64,000 nucleotides of DNA from Polytrichum commune (Eukaryota > Streptophyta > Polytrichopsida > Polytrichales > Polytrichaceae). The notes beneath the pieces were generated by a model that had not been told where the DNA came from, searched no databases, and saw nothing but the letters and a program-made list of their open reading frames with translations. The DNA is taken from positions 34,350,001-34,414,000 of the forward strand of contig OX485806.1 of NCBI GenBank assembly GCA_950295325.1. The letters run 5' to 3'. Below, piece by piece: positions 45,300 to 58,405 of this stretch. Position numbers and translations under genes: made by a program. Position 1 is the first letter of the stretch. The number at the start of each line of letters is the position of its first letter.

Positions 45300-48200
45300 T
45301 TAGAATGTTGATTGGTGAAGGGATGTGGAAATATTCTAGTAAATGTTTGGTGCTTTTATATAGACATATCAAATGCCACTATCTGTGGCCTAAAATTAGT
45401 GGATTACATCACCCATCATCAATCCTCGTCATGCACTATGATATAAGAACTTTCAACCGTCATCAATGAGTCCACTAAGCAGGGTCTCACATGCGTATGT
45501 AGCACCCTATTTTATGGAATATATAGAAGAAACAAGTATAACCATAGTTTGCAAGATATGGGGGTATATCAAAGCGTTACAAGTTACCTACAACCTTGAG
45601 CATGCCATGTTTTCGTACTTAAATTTTGTACAAATGCATGATGACCCGCAAAGGTAAAAAAGCTTCCCCAACGGCACATAGGTATGAGGCCATATCGTTC
45701 TTGTTCATGTATCAGGATGTTCTCTTTCTTTTCTTGTTTTAAGAAATCATCCAAGAATCAAAGTCCTTGTTTACATGCATGAATGGCAAGCATAGTCAAG
45801 TGACACGTCATTGTTACCCATCTTCGGACAAAGCCTTCTCCCATCTACCAAGATTCAACTTGAAGACTTTGGGTGAACAATATCTCACCAAGCATATAAT
45901 CATGTCCAAGATTTTTATGTAGAGAGAACGCCAACTATGCCACTTCATAACGTTATGGCTTCAAAGCATGCAACAACTTATAATTTTAAATTCGTAAGCG
46001 AAACCATCTAAGATATGTGAGCTTGCCAAAATCATCTTTTTTCATTTGGTTACCAATATACGATACTTGTAGATTTGCATTCTAAAATGAAGAGACATGA
46101 TATATTCCTTGTCCGTTACATATTACATGTCTAGGAGACATATATACCTAGTACGGTGGAGTCTCTGTTGAAAATAAACTCCCTTCTTTGAAGGCTAGCA
46201 TAATTTCAATGAAATTTTAAACTCTAAATTGACCAGATTGGATAATGCCTCCCTCGGCACTTGTTAGAACCACTCTAATATTGTATAAAGTATCAGCCCT
46301 AAGAAACTACGTACCAACTTACAAGTTCCCAGTTATTAGGTATTTAGTCCAGAGTTGATTTTTGACAAAGGGTCTTGCCTTTCATGTGATGAACATATTT
46401 TATATCACTAGTTTTTTGACGGGTTGGTCGAATTTCAACATGTCTTTTGACATCTAATTTTATAAATTGGCAACTTTATAAATTCTTACTAGTTTCCAAT
46501 TTTTAAAAATCACAACATATAGTAGTAAACAATGTGCAATCAAATCACTTTCATTATGTAGTTGCCAATGACTTCTATAATCGTTACTATGTAAAAATTG
46601 GAATAATGCACTTGTGAGCTTGTGTAGGAAAAAACTCATTTACCGTTTAGTGCCTCCAAAAAATTAAACACCGAAATCTATCTATGCTTCAAATACATAG
46701 CAGTGTTAATAAATCAATGATGATTGGAGAGTTAATCCACTTATCGTTGAATAGCGGGCAAAGACACGTGAAATGCAATCTCGGTAAGTTGTAACCTCCA
46801 AAAACGGTTGCAAAGGTGGATGCATTGAGCATAATGCATTGATAATTCTTGGTGATAAGATGTTGACATGTATGTTGAAAATTCATATGTCAAGTGACAA
46901 GCATTTTGGGAATGATACGTCAAGTGACAAGTTGAAGTTCTTGGCCCTATATCTTTTGATGGGTTTGGTGGAACCAATGACGGTGACCGGTTGTCAAATG
47001 GGTTGTGATGGGTGAAAAATCCCAATTTAGTTAGCAATGAAATGAAATAAGTCCTCATATTCGTTAGCACATCCAATTTGTTGTTGTGCACAATGCACAT
47101 AGTACATAGTATTTGAAAACCGACACTCAAGTATCATATTAATAGTAAGAACATACTAATGAAAGGTAGTAGTGTAGTAGTGCATTGAGCCCAAAAAATT
47201 CATTAAAACCTCGAAAGATGACATATGAGCACAAGGATTCCTACCATATTTTATAATGTAGCACTACAGTAGTCTCAAGTCATTCTCCTGGGTACGCAAC
47301 TCCCATATTATATGCAAGGGGCATCGGCATTAAAACGGCTTAGAAGACGGCTTTTGTAAAAATTATATCAAATTCTACAAAAATTAAAGGACCAAAAAGT
47401 TGGGTGGAGACCAAATTAAATAAAATGAGATGTAGAAAAAGTTGGGTTGCATATATATAGATATAGATATAGATATAGATTTCAAAAAATTCCACAATGT
47501 GTATAAAGAATTGAAACACCTATTTTTTTAACCTATGCCAATGCATAATTTTAAAAGATCCACACGAGTAGTTACCTCCAATTAAAATTAAAATTCACTG
47601 ACAATGTTTTATTTCTAATTTTAAAACCATATTTTTAATTTAAAAAACCCAAAATTTTGGGTAGTCTTGCCTATCGTACTTGTATTAGAAAACTCATATA
47701 ATTAAATTTTTAATGTAATTATATGCTTCAAGGAATATTCATTTCGTATATATAATTATATTCTTGGATTCCTTGTTAGAAGGGCTACAAGAGTTTCCTA
47801 CATTTAAACAAACTATATCACTCAAGATTGGACTAAAATGCATTATAAGTGACTATAATCAGGTCCATATAATACGGGAGTAGCGTACCCAAGGTCTTTC
47901 TACCAACTAAGTCACCAAGTTCTTATTTCTTACTAGTGATTATCTCACATAGGCCATTGCACTTTGTTTCTCTAAGGAACTATAGTAATATGTGTAATTG
48001 GGTTGCCCCATGCTAATTTATCAACATCCCAAACTCTCTTTTATTGTTATTATCACGGTAACAAAAATACAATAGTTATGCTTTGTTGTGGTTTCTATAT
48101 GGATGAATAAACATATTCACAAGTTTTTGTGACATGTTTTTGATCCAAGATATTTTGGATGGGTAAAGAGGCGACCTATTCACAAAGACAACCTAATTGC

Positions 48201-48693
48201 ACACAACAAGTTAGTCTTTTTTACCCCACCTTGATTTCCTTCTAGTTTCATAGGTTTTTGGGCTCCTTACACTTAAAAATCAAGTTCATTTCATATGGCA
48301 CAAAGATATTTCAGATGAGTCCTTTGGTACTTATACTCCCATGTGACCTAGGTTGACCAAAATTGTTGTTCAATCTTTTTGAAGCTCATGACAACCATCA
48401 CTTAGTAATGTTGAAGAAACAATAAGTCTTAAGGCGGACCACTAATAACTTAACTATAGTCTAGCATGATTTAAACAAAGTGCATAGATCCAAATCTTCT
48501 TCTTCTTTTTAAAAATAGAATGAAAAGAAAAAATGATCATGTTATCTATCTTGTTGAATTGCTTATTGATGATTGTTTTACAACCGATAAACAATCCATA
48601 CTCAACAATACTTAACATTGACATTGCCACCTCTCAACATACGAGACCATCAAGTGTTCTCCGTTTGTTCCAAGTGATGATTGTAGTTCCATA
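45300..48693. other. Intergenic, no gene seen
   Basis: Strongly AT-rich. Contains an (ATAGAT)n repeat near 47455-47480. A 129-codon minus frame (47130-46741) has no domain and is judged chance. Confidence 0.5.
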
Positions 48694-48976
48694 CTCCCTC
48701 CATCCCAAAATGATTGTCCTACCTCTCGGATTATTTTGTCCCAAAATGATTGTCCGGTTTATCTGGTCAGCTAGAAATGTGAAGCTCAAAGTCAAATATG
48801 TTTGTGCCAAACTTTCATCATCAAGAAGTCTTTCAACACCGCAACTTCAGGGGGCGTTTCGGAGTAGTTGTTGTTGTTTTATTTTAAGAGTCATACTTAC
48901 AACTACTTGGTCAATGGCCAACGAGCCTTAATCTCGCCAAAGTTCGAAACATGGACAATCATTTTGGGACAAACAA
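48694..48976. mobile_element. Stowaway-like MITE
   Basis: Starts CTCCCTCCATCCCAAAATGA, the classic Stowaway (Tc1/mariner) terminus, after a TA. The right side carries GGACAATCATTTTGGGACAA, the complement of the left AAAATGATTGTCC block, with a decayed terminal CTCCCTCC. A second direct TGTCCCAAAATGATTGTCC lies near 48740. Non-coding. Confidence 0.8.
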
Positions 48977-51900
48977 AGTGTTTACTTTTGTTATATCAAG
49001 GCATGCAAATGTATTAGAAAATCATTATATCTAGTTTGTGTTTGGCTAAGTGAACATGATAGTATTGCCAAATAATGCTTATAACGAATACTCTTTGTGA
49101 ATGGTTACTAATTTCCGATGCTCCTAGATGTTTAAAAAAAATTAAAATTAAATACCAAGTTTTACTAGATTATGATGACTTCCATGGGTAAATGCTTATG
49201 TTCACGTACATTCAAATTAAAAGTTTATTTTTATGTTATACGAGTTGCAAATATTCCTTTTTCATATATTCACATATATGGATATTGGGAGAAAATTTAT
49301 AATTTCGTACTCGGGTCACTATGTTGATAGTATCAATAAAATGGCTGTAAATATATATAGATTATCAAAACATGGAATTTGCTAGGTACATCTGCAGATA
49401 TCACCTAGTAGGTATCAAATACTATTGAAGCATGGGATACCAGTTAGACTGATAATTTTAAATGTCTATGTTGCACATGCCCCATATTGATACCCAGATG
49501 GAACACGGACAACCACACAACATTCAAGGTACAACAAAAAATTTACATGCCTCTTGTACAATCTGCATTTGTTTGAATACATAGCCTAGTATACCATCAT
49601 GTTCGTAACATTGGCTCCAATCAAACAATGGCATCCCTTTTCATTGAAGCGCTTGCCCCACCAATTCAAATCTTGTGGTCCAACGTGAATGTGGCTCCCT
49701 AATTGGCATTGGCAAATTCCAAGTGCTTTCCACGTGCTTGACCAACTCCACACGAGAAATGTGAAGTTCATCCACACTAAATATGGGTACCTAGTAATGT
49801 GGGTGGGTGAATAATGTCACTCACAATACAAAGTGGGCCATACTAGTGACTATGAATTTGAACTTCGGATAACACATGGGGTTTTCTTATCTCATATTAT
49901 CAATATATTAATTCACAATTCTAGTAGTAAATAATACTAAACACCCCAGTAATCGTGTATATATACATCATGTGTAGGCCGCTCCACCTTGTTTAGGGCA
50001 TCAATTAGCGTGCGTGCTCGCAATTAGTGTGGCCTGCACTAGTTGGCAACAAACATGGTATTTAATACTATCATTGGTGCTATAGAGGTTCTAATTAAAT
50101 AACGTGTACGACTTTGCACTGTGAAGCCGACTGCTTGGGAGAGCTAAAGGCATTGTTTGGCACAATCTAGTCATACTCTTATGACATTTTCCTAACACAC
50201 AGTCTTCAATAAGATGAAAGATTAACCAAGCGTGTTGTACTCTAAGCTAGTCGGCAAAGAAATTGGCTAAACAAGTATCAATTATTGAGACACTTAGCTC
50301 TAAATTAAAGGACACCCATTTTGATATCCACAAAGTCTACTTGACCTACAAACTTATATGATAAATAAGGCTGAATAATCAAAGCATAAAAACGTCCTAG
50401 ATAACTACTTGTACAAGGCGTGTGGACTCAGCCGATGAGTTGTATTCAACTACCTTGACTTCATAATCAGTCTGTAGTACTAGGATTCCGACATCCGGGA
50501 GGGTTTATTCTTGAATCTACTGTGAGTCCCATGAACACAACTCATTAGCTGAGTAATGTTATGAGGTTTCCATATGAGCTTAAATCTATTTCAAAAGGTG
50601 AAGTGTCTCTCATTCCCACCACCCCCTGCTTGCCGTCATCCTTTTCTATGTGACCAAACAAACATGTTTTGGTCATGTGAGTACATGTATTTGGATGGGG
50701 CACTATGTCTAGTCATTTTAATACTTTGTCTTTGTTGTGTTGAACTTAAATTTGACACACAAATCCATCACTAGTGAAATTATATAACGACTCGATTTAA
50801 GCACAATGACATTGATAATTAGAGACCGTATGCAAAATCCATGACATGTATGATGTTGTAGTACGTTGTGATAGGCATATACTTTGATCGCCTCTTGTCT
50901 AGTTTTCTTGAGTGCCCATGTTTGCAATAACATGTATAGTCACATATTTTTTAATTGGATGGCTTAATTTTCAAATAATAGAGCAAAAGTAATAAGAACA
51001 CTTTGAGAAGCATTTTAAAATTGCATACAAATCAAACTTAATTTTTATAAAAGGTCTCAAGAATTTTACTAATTACATATGCCTATCTCAATGCAATTAT
51101 GCTATATTAGTACATATATTGTAGAGGCACCCAAAATATTATGATTCTTATTTAGTTTTTTCCTTATTATCTCATCCAATGTCAACATTTGAGTTCTAAA
51201 TATGTCATCACAAAATCAAACACCCAATCAACTTGCAACACTACTTGCATATTCTAGAATCTCAACAACAGAATTTGAAGTATCTATATGACTAAGGTAG
51301 GTACTTATGCCTCTCAACTCCAAGAAACTATGTGATTTTTTTTATAGAAAAATCCTCATGTATTTGACTTTTGCAGGTAGGATTTTTGGTAAGGTTTAAA
51401 GAACAAAAACTCAAGGTACTGACAATGAAAATTGAGAGAGTATTATGTCATACTTGTATCATAATAAAGGTTTAATTTATGACATTGAGACTTAATTTCA
51501 CTTTAACTTCTCTTTTATCCTTTTCCTTTCACTCCTCAAGGACAACTCATATGTGATTTTAAAATTGTACGTGGGTTTGTCCAGTCATCTTACCATTGTG
51601 ACTAGCTAGTACGTTTTCATTCCACTGGATGAGCTCTTTGGCTTGGCAAATTTTCTTGTAACCTACCTTGCATCCCTCTCCCCCTCTCCCCCTCTCCCCC
51701 CCCCCCCCCCCCGCCCCCGTTCACAGAATGGCTAGAATAGGCCATTGACAAGCCACAAGAAAATAAGATCTTTGCATGCACAAGAACCTCATCAAACCAT
51801 TATAGATTTGTTCTTTCATTATGCATAGTTGTGTGATGACATTTATATCTTATGTATTTTCACCCTTTTGTTTATATAAGTGTTAACTTATTAAAAACAA

Positions 51901-52309
51901 AATTCCATAGTCACATAAGTCGTATTCATGCAAGTGTTACAAATGGTCGATGCTACCCTCGATAAGTGTTAAAGTGTTAACACCACGTAAGTGTTATAAG
52001 TTCCCTTATTCCGAATTGGTAACAGATATCAAGGTGGGCTGTCTAACCTTTACACGTTCTCAAAACATTGCACCAATTTACACAATATTCTCGTCCATAG
52101 TTTTAATTTGTGCATCAAAGTGCTTTTGATTCCCATTTCCAGGCATTCACCCTGCAGATCGGACCTGGTACCATTTCATGTGCATGTACTTAATATTGAA
52201 CCAGTAATGCGCACGACTTTTGATACCTGCCCAGCTCCCAGAACAAGTCCTTCATACATACCTTCATAACTTTGGACAATTGGATACATTCATAAAGCCC
52301 AATGAACAG
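48977..52309. other. Intergenic, no gene seen
   Basis: AT-rich DNA with a C-rich homopolymer region at about 51672-51718. Open frames here are below 80 codons and unremarkable. Confidence 0.5.
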
Positions 52310-52502
52310 GGAACCAACAGCAAGTTCCAGATGAACCGGTTACGTTTGATGAATTTTGTGAAGGCTTTATTCCAAGCAGCTGCATGCCTTCCGTACTGGC
52401 AGCCAATGTTCAAGACTTCAGGAAAATCTCCCATCATTTTAGAGGAATCTATGGAATATACATTAAATCGATACAGAAAACCCGAACGATCACAGCCAGT
52501 GA
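52310..52502 (-). mobile_element. Element A-related segment, inverted
   Basis: GAACCGGTTACGTTTGATGA, TTCAAGACTTCAGGAAAATC and CATCATTTTAGAGGAATCTA correspond, in inverse orientation, to parts of the adjacent element at 52503-52797. The pair forms a head-to-head arrangement. Confidence 0.55.
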
Positions 52503-52797
52503 TTGGGGAGATTTTTGGGCATAATCGGTTGAGATCCTAGTGTTTGCAAGTCAAACCGGTTACATGTTGATGGCATCCTTCGTTCAGTTTTCCTTTATTA
52601 AATTGGGGTATATTCTATAAATTCCTCTAAAATGATCAGTAATTTTCCTGCAGTCTTGAGGAACTTCAACCGGTTATTTCTCAAACTCAACCGGTTGAAT
52701 CATCTGTACCTAACTGCCGGTTGTCCCCCGATCATGTAACTGGATGGATTAAACAACACTGGGGATCTTGACCGATTATGCCCAAAAATCTCCCCAG
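52503..52797 (+). mobile_element. Element A, 295-bp copy with about 42-bp terminal inverted repeats
   Basis: The left end TTGGGGAGATTTTTGGGCAT continues AATCGGTTGAGATCCTAGTGTT; the right end at 52755-52797 is its complement with few mismatches. Internal blocks include two AACCGGTT sites and CTATAAATTCCTCTAAAATG. This is the best-bounded copy of the family found at 4390, 9783 and 18793. Confidence 0.8.
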
Positions 52798-53078
52798 ACA
52801 CTGCACAAAGTACTTTGTAGAAAGTGGTCTGTATAAGTGTGCGTGATTAATTAGTTGCTTCTACCTACAGTATCACCTACAACATGAAATTCCAGGAAAT
52901 TCATGGGAACCGAACAATAGAATCAAACTTTTTCTGTGTCTGGACTCTGGCTGCATGTAAATTGCTCTGGTTCTTCGCGAAACAGTCTAGACTCAAAATT
53001 TAAATGCAAGTTTATGGGGATCACAATCCAAGACTACTCGATGAATGAGCACTCCCAACATCCCGACTCTAGACTCCT

Positions 53079-53402
53079 GGGGAGCCCACACACATCTGAA
53101 AACACCAGTTTCGAAATAGAGACTCATGGACCAAGTAGAACAATTATGGCCTTGACATGTGCCTCCGTGTTGGTCTCTCTTTTATTGGGTATAAACGTCT
53201 AATCCAATCCAAATCTGTGGTTTGGTAAGGTTTAAGACTTTTTTTTTCGACCGGAGTTGAAAACGGTGGTTTTACCCCCCCCCCTCCCAGAAAAAAAGGG
53301 GCCAACCTTGAAACCAAGCTCCTTGAAACTGAGCCCATGTCAAGGCGAAATTTCTTTCACCTTGGCCCACTAAACTCCGTTTCAAACATGTGTGGCCTCC
53401 CC
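53079..53402. mobile_element. Family F inverted-repeat element, 324 bp
   Basis: Left end GGGGAGCCCACACACATCTG(AAA), right end the complement of GGGGAGGCCACACATGTTTG(AAA). A related longer copy lies at 53815-54405 and an interrupted one near 34740-35800. Contains a C-run near 53276. Non-coding. Confidence 0.7.
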
Positions 53403-53814
53403 TACCAAGCCTAATTGCATCGAGGCCAAAGCTAGTAGACGCCCACCTCTTTGAGGTGGACCTGCGGTATCATTTGTGGGATTTATTTCTAGTGACAAAA
53501 AACACAATGGCCATTGTTTGACAAAAAAAAATCCCTCTTTTGTGTCACATTTGTAGACTTATGCACATCAAATTATATTTTCACTTCAAAATGTAGTCCC
53601 ATGTCACTAAGACATGCATTTCCAGTGACTTTGGACACATCACACAATATTATTTGCAATAAAATTTGACAACTTCTAGTGGCATGAACCCACAAATTGA
53701 CATGGTTCAGTGGTTTGACCTCAAGATCCTTGTAGTGATAGTATGCAACCCAGAAGTTATTTTGTATAATTTGATTTAACATCGGAATTAGTTTCAAAAG
53801 ACCTTAAATCAAGC

Positions 53815-54405
53815 GGAGGCCACACACGTCCGAAACTGGAGGTTTTCATAAAAAATTGTCTCAGACTAGAGAGGTGAAACCGGATGTTTTGAAACTCGCG
53901 GTCACATCACATCTGTACATGGGCAGAGCCAGGATTTTGACCCAAGAGGGGTTGACCTCAAAATATGGAAATATCCAATGTACATTTTATTTTCAAATTC
54001 CAATAGGTGGTTGAATTCGATTATTTATTGAGAGATTTGGACTCATCGAGTTGACATCCCCATAATTTTTTTGATAATGTCATTAACATCCAAAGCTTTG
54101 GCAATGATCTTTTCGATACAGATGATCATCATATCGATCATCCAATCATCGCCAATAAACATCGCCAATAATATACAAATGTCCGACTTTCTTTCAATGC
54201 ACTTATAGAAAACATTGCGAAAAAAGAACCGTTAATACCCAATAAAAGAGAAAAATTGAAAACGGACTGTTAATACCCAATAAAAGAGGGACCATCCTGG
54301 AAACAACCTCCTCGAAACCAAGCACATGCCAAGGCTGAAATTCTATTCACCTTGACTTACCAAACATTGCTTCCAAACTGGCGTTTTCGAATGTGTGTGG
54401 CATGC
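53815..54405. mobile_element. Family F element, longer diverged copy
   Basis: Starts GAGGCCACACACGTCCGAAA and ends near TTTTCGAATGTGTGTGGCAT. Inside are CTCCTCGAAACCAAGCACAT and CATGCCAAGGCTGAAATTCT shared with 53310-53360. It also carries a duplicated CCCAATAAAAGAG motif (54238, 54280). Confidence 0.6.
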
Positions 54406-55067
54406 ATCCACATGAACTAAAACAGGCCCCGCATCAAAAGTTGATCAAAACATGGAGTCGGTATTGACTTGAAACATGTGTTGGGCTTGCCTTCGATGAT
54501 TGTCCTGTGTCAGTCCTTTTCTTATTTAATCCGTGGCGTGTAGTATAGGGTCAGCAACTTTAGGGTAGAGCACTAATAACATTATTATAGTACGAAGGTG
54601 CTTACCGACTAATACCGACTGACCAGTGCAACTCTCCATGACCACGTCTCCTCAAGTGCCGACAGCAACGATTCATTCATCATGTATTCTATTCTCTTCT
54701 ATTCTATAAATTCCTTTCCAGATCAATTGAGTAACTTCAAGTTTCAGTCTCATCATCGTAGTATTGATTCATCATATATTAATTAATATTATTATTACCG
54801 GCAACAACTATTAGGAACGACGATCCCCGAATCCCCAACAAGGATCTACATATGTGTCCACCATCCCATTGTCGGCACTCGCACGTCCCTCGATCAGTAC
54901 TACGTAACTTGCCCTCGAATCAATGTGCCTTTTTAACTTAGCCGCACCAATATCAGAATTTATCAGAATGAATGGGTCAGAAAGATTCGGATGATCTGGA
55001 TTGTGGTACAGACACACAGCTCAGACCTGAATTAGCATTATAGTTGTAGTATTTGAAGGGTCGAGGA
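54406..55067. other. Possible promoter region of a small gene at 55068; no gene of its own seen
   Basis: TATAAAT occurs at 54705-54711 about 360 bp before the mini-ORF at 55068. The same ATTCTATAAATTCCT string is part of element A, so it may be repeat-derived rather than a TATA box. A 68-codon minus frame (55017-54811) is unrecognised. Confidence 0.25.
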
Positions 55068-55163
55068 ATGGAGACACGAGTGTTGCTAATTCTGGCGATA
55101 GTATCGATGGTGGGCCGTCATGGCGGTGCACGCGGTCTGCAGATCATCTTTGCATCGGGCTTG
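55068..55163 (+). CDS. Possible first exon or mini-ORF with signal-peptide-like sequence
   Basis: ATG at 55068 opens METRVLLILAIVSMVGRHGG followed by ARGLQIIFASGL and a stop. The first half is a hydrophobic signal-like stretch. The last codon overlaps a consensus splice donor (GCTT|GTAAGT at 55162/55163). If spliced to an acceptor TTAGTCCCAG just before 55262 the frame would continue through a Cys-containing basic peptide into the first unit of the tandem repeat. No family recognised; the model rests on splice signals alone. Confidence 0.2.
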
Positions 55164-55329
55164 TAAGTTAAGTTACGCGGTGGGCACGCTAGCAGAGAGA
55201 GAGTCACGTGATAGTTGCATGCATACAGACATGATTAATTAGCATATTTGCATTAGTCCCAGGAAAAGATCACGGCTCCGATCGAGGAGGATGAATTGTG
55301 CACTTTTCAAGTGGAGGAGTCGGTTGTGC

Positions 55330-55830
55330 AGACACGATGAAACATCTAAGTGCTTCCATCCAGGGCCCAATTTAAGATCGATGTGTCCAGGGTCAGGATG
55401 AACTCAGTCTTGTGTTTGATCGATGATGGGGAGGTAACCATCACTTGTTGTATGGATCATGCTTGGAGCTTTTGCTAAATTACGTACTGTACAACTCCAT
55501 TTTTCTATAAGTCCTAGATAAACATCTGTAAGTACTTCCATCCAGGGCACCAATTAAGATCGATGTTTCCAGGGTCAGGTGAACTCAGCCTTGCCTTTGA
55601 TCGATGATGAGGAGGTAACCGTCACTTGTTGTATGGATCATGCTTGAAGTTTTTGCTTTGTTGTACAACTCCATATTAGTTAGAGTTTGGTTCTTCCAGA
55701 ACGGCAAGTATGTCTGTGCAGACACGATGAAAACATGTGGATATAAGTGCTTCGATCCAGGGCACCAGAGATGCGATGGGTCAGGAATCCATCAGCCTCG
55801 TGTTTGATCGGTGAGGTTACCGTCGCATGT
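55330..55830 (+). repeat. Tandem repeat, three units of about 180-210 bp
   Basis: Units begin near 55340, 55519 and 55731 with AAACATCT-like sequence, then AAGTGCTTC(C/G)ATCCAGGGC, GGGTCAGG, TTTGATCG(A)TGA and GAGGT(A)ACC(A/G)TC(A/G)C. In one frame units 1 and 3 read KCFHPG and CGYKCFDPGHQRCDGSG, so the repeat may include duplicated small exons. Confidence 0.7.
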
Positions 55831-58034
55831 TGTATAAGTATCTGAGTTTGTCCCTGTCTTGTTGCATTCAGAGAGTTGTATACCCGCTGCAGGACTGAGC
55901 AGGTAGACAACTTCATTTGAGTTAGGGTTTGGTGATAATGTTTCCATTTTGGGCGTCGATTTTGGTACGGTTTTACCGTTTGGTGGCTCTTTCAAAAGGC
56001 AAGTTCTCAAATGTGGGTAGGTAGGGAATTGTCTGTGGTGATGAAATGGTGTACAGCAGTGTTGCAGAAAAACTTAGGAATTTCCCAGCTTAGAACGGAT
56101 CGGCCGAAAGGAAGATCGATCCGAACGAATCAAGTGACTTTGATCCGGGCGACTCGAGATAGCAATATGTGACGATTCGAAAGAGGAGAAGATTCACCTC
56201 GCCACTTTTCTGATAAGCCGGACCTACTCAAAGATTTTCTTACTTTAATTTCGGTGACTTTGTTAGATGTTATGTTTTGTGGTCAGGTGAGACTCTGAAG
56301 CGTAATTTCTGCATGCCTGTCTCATATTTTTGTCCAGAACCTACCTGACGCCTAATTCATTCGATCAGGTCCTCGGAGATATATAGATGGATATACCTAA
56401 CTCAGTTGCACCAGATTTTACTTTTGGGCCGAGTCAGCAATAGTTGTTGGGCTAAGTACCACTGATTTTTCTTGTCTGATCGTTGACTAAACTCCTTTTA
56501 TACTGCACATCAAGATCAAGAACCAAAAAAAATTTGTTTTGTAAAGATCTTTATGTTTGTGTGAAGTTACTTTGTACACATTTTGGAAAAAGCAATTTCG
56601 TTTTCAACCATGAACTAGATTCCTTTGTCATGAGTACTGTAAGCTCCTACATTTGAAGGAGGGCAGGCAGAGAACTTGACGAGCCTGCGTAACCTCTCGG
56701 CGGTGTTCTGTTGCTCCAAATGTACCTAGTTGGGAGCCTTCTAAGCTTGTATATGTACATGTTACAGAAGTTCTTCCTTCCTCTAAATTTCCTTCGCCAC
56801 CGTACAAACAGATAGAGAGAAACGCTGGCTTTCATTGGAAGCAAGCATGAATCGAGTCACCGGATCAATATATAGCTACTGCCACTGCAACGGTACATAA
56901 CAGCTAAGCATAAGTTTGGCATTCCCTTTTACTTGCCCCTGACGGTTGAACCTGTCAGCATCTAGGAACCCTGTCCAAAATATTTCAGTTGCCATACGGA
57001 AATTATTCTCTTGTGAAGGGTGAATGGTATGTAATGCTTAGCAACATGATGTAGTCCATAACTTCTCAAGTTAATCAAACAACTCTTGCAGAGATTACTT
57101 TTTTGTATATTCCTTCCATGCGGTTACACTAGCTTAGTCCTTCCAATACCGAGTCTCTTCTCTCCTCATTCCTAATCATCCCTGCATGCATTATGAAACA
57201 TGGAGTTGCAGATGCAGTGGGTAGAGTCGCTTCTATTGCACTTCGTTTCTTGCAGTGGTAGGTCGCGTGCAAATCCTAAACAGCAATGCAAGTAGGGTTT
57301 GCAAAGGCCGAGTTTCAGGTTATTGCAAGGAATCTACATGATTAGCTTTTCAGGGTTGAAGATGAACATGTTGGGAGGTAGTGAGATTAGAAGGTTGCAG
57401 GAGGCAACAACTTAAGAAAACGACGAACAGAGAGGGGCGAGGTTCTCTCAGTAGCGGCACTTGTCCCAAGACAGTTATATGTTATCACAAATGAGGGCTT
57501 GCCAACTCGAAATGGTGGCCGACATGTTGACGGATGGTGACTAGAACTTGTGGCCTATCAGTGTAAAGGGTGTAATTCTACCCAACTCTTGCCATCTCAT
57601 CCATTTCAGATGGTTCTCTGCTTCAGTCAACTTCTAGACTGATATTTCAATGGTATATATCAATTATCTCTTCGTATAGATCAGGCTGTTTCATAAAACT
57701 GTCGTTTGAACTGAACACACCAAATAACTTTTACCACTATGACACATCCATTTCTGTGATATTCTGTGAAATTGAGGTGTAAAGAAATTATGACTACCTC
57801 TTCATTTCTGCAATTCGATCAAAGTTTCATGTGAAAACCCCACTGAAAACAATAGTCTGTTCGTTGTAATGATTAGTCCATGCACTGGCTAATCATAACA
57901 TTATCTATGCCAACTTGTTTCTTTCCTCAGTTGTCCACACTGCACATTCCAAGAGAATAGTAAAAAGGGCCAACTGGGGGTACGAAAATGCTCCAAAAAG
58001 GATCTGACCCTTCAGAGTTTAATCCATACATCAA
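55831..58034. other. Intergenic, no gene seen
   Basis: Moderate GC near 56000-56200, then AT-rich. Open frames up to 78 codons with no recognisable domain. Confidence 0.45.
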
Positions 58035-58405
58035 GGTATGTGGATGTTATTTGGTTCATTTTTCATGTTCTCCAACTTCCACCGATTAGATCTGGACAAC
58101 AAAACTTGTGCTACATTAGCAAGTCTACAATGAAGCACAAGCAGAAATCGGATTGAAAATCGGAACTCCCCCCTTATTTAGTAATGGCAATTGAAAGTAC
58201 ACAATTGTTGAACCCTTAACTGAACACATTCGTCCACTCAATTGTGTCCATAATGTGTAAAGTAGTTCATTATATTCGAAGACGTAGTCCAATCTCTTAT
58301 GCACATGTGTCTTTATGGTGTTTGCACTTTCATCCTCGCTGAACCACATACCAACCAACTATAGAGGTCCAATTAAGAAGAGGAACCAAATAACACCCAC
58401 ATACC
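58035..58405. mobile_element. Family B MITE, complete copy, 371 bp
   Basis: Starts GGTATGTGGATGTTATTTGG(TTC) and ends with the complement of GGTATGTGGGTGTTATTTGG(TTC), a 23-bp inverted repeat with one mismatch. Internal sequence on the minus strand matches other family B copies (GAGATTGGACTACGTCTTCG, GGTATGTGGTTCAGCGAGGA). Confidence 0.85.

Noticed and set aside
46741-47130. 129-codon minus-strand frame
   Set aside because: His/Thr/Cys-rich chance frame in AT-rich DNA with no recognisable motif.
54705-54711. TATAAAT as a firm TATA box for the 55-kb locus
   Set aside because: The same ATTCTATAAATTCCT string is part of element A, and the distance to the first ATG is long.
55330-55830. MicroRNA precursor in the tandem repeat
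   Set aside because: No known plant miRNA sequence and no clean hairpin recognised by eye.
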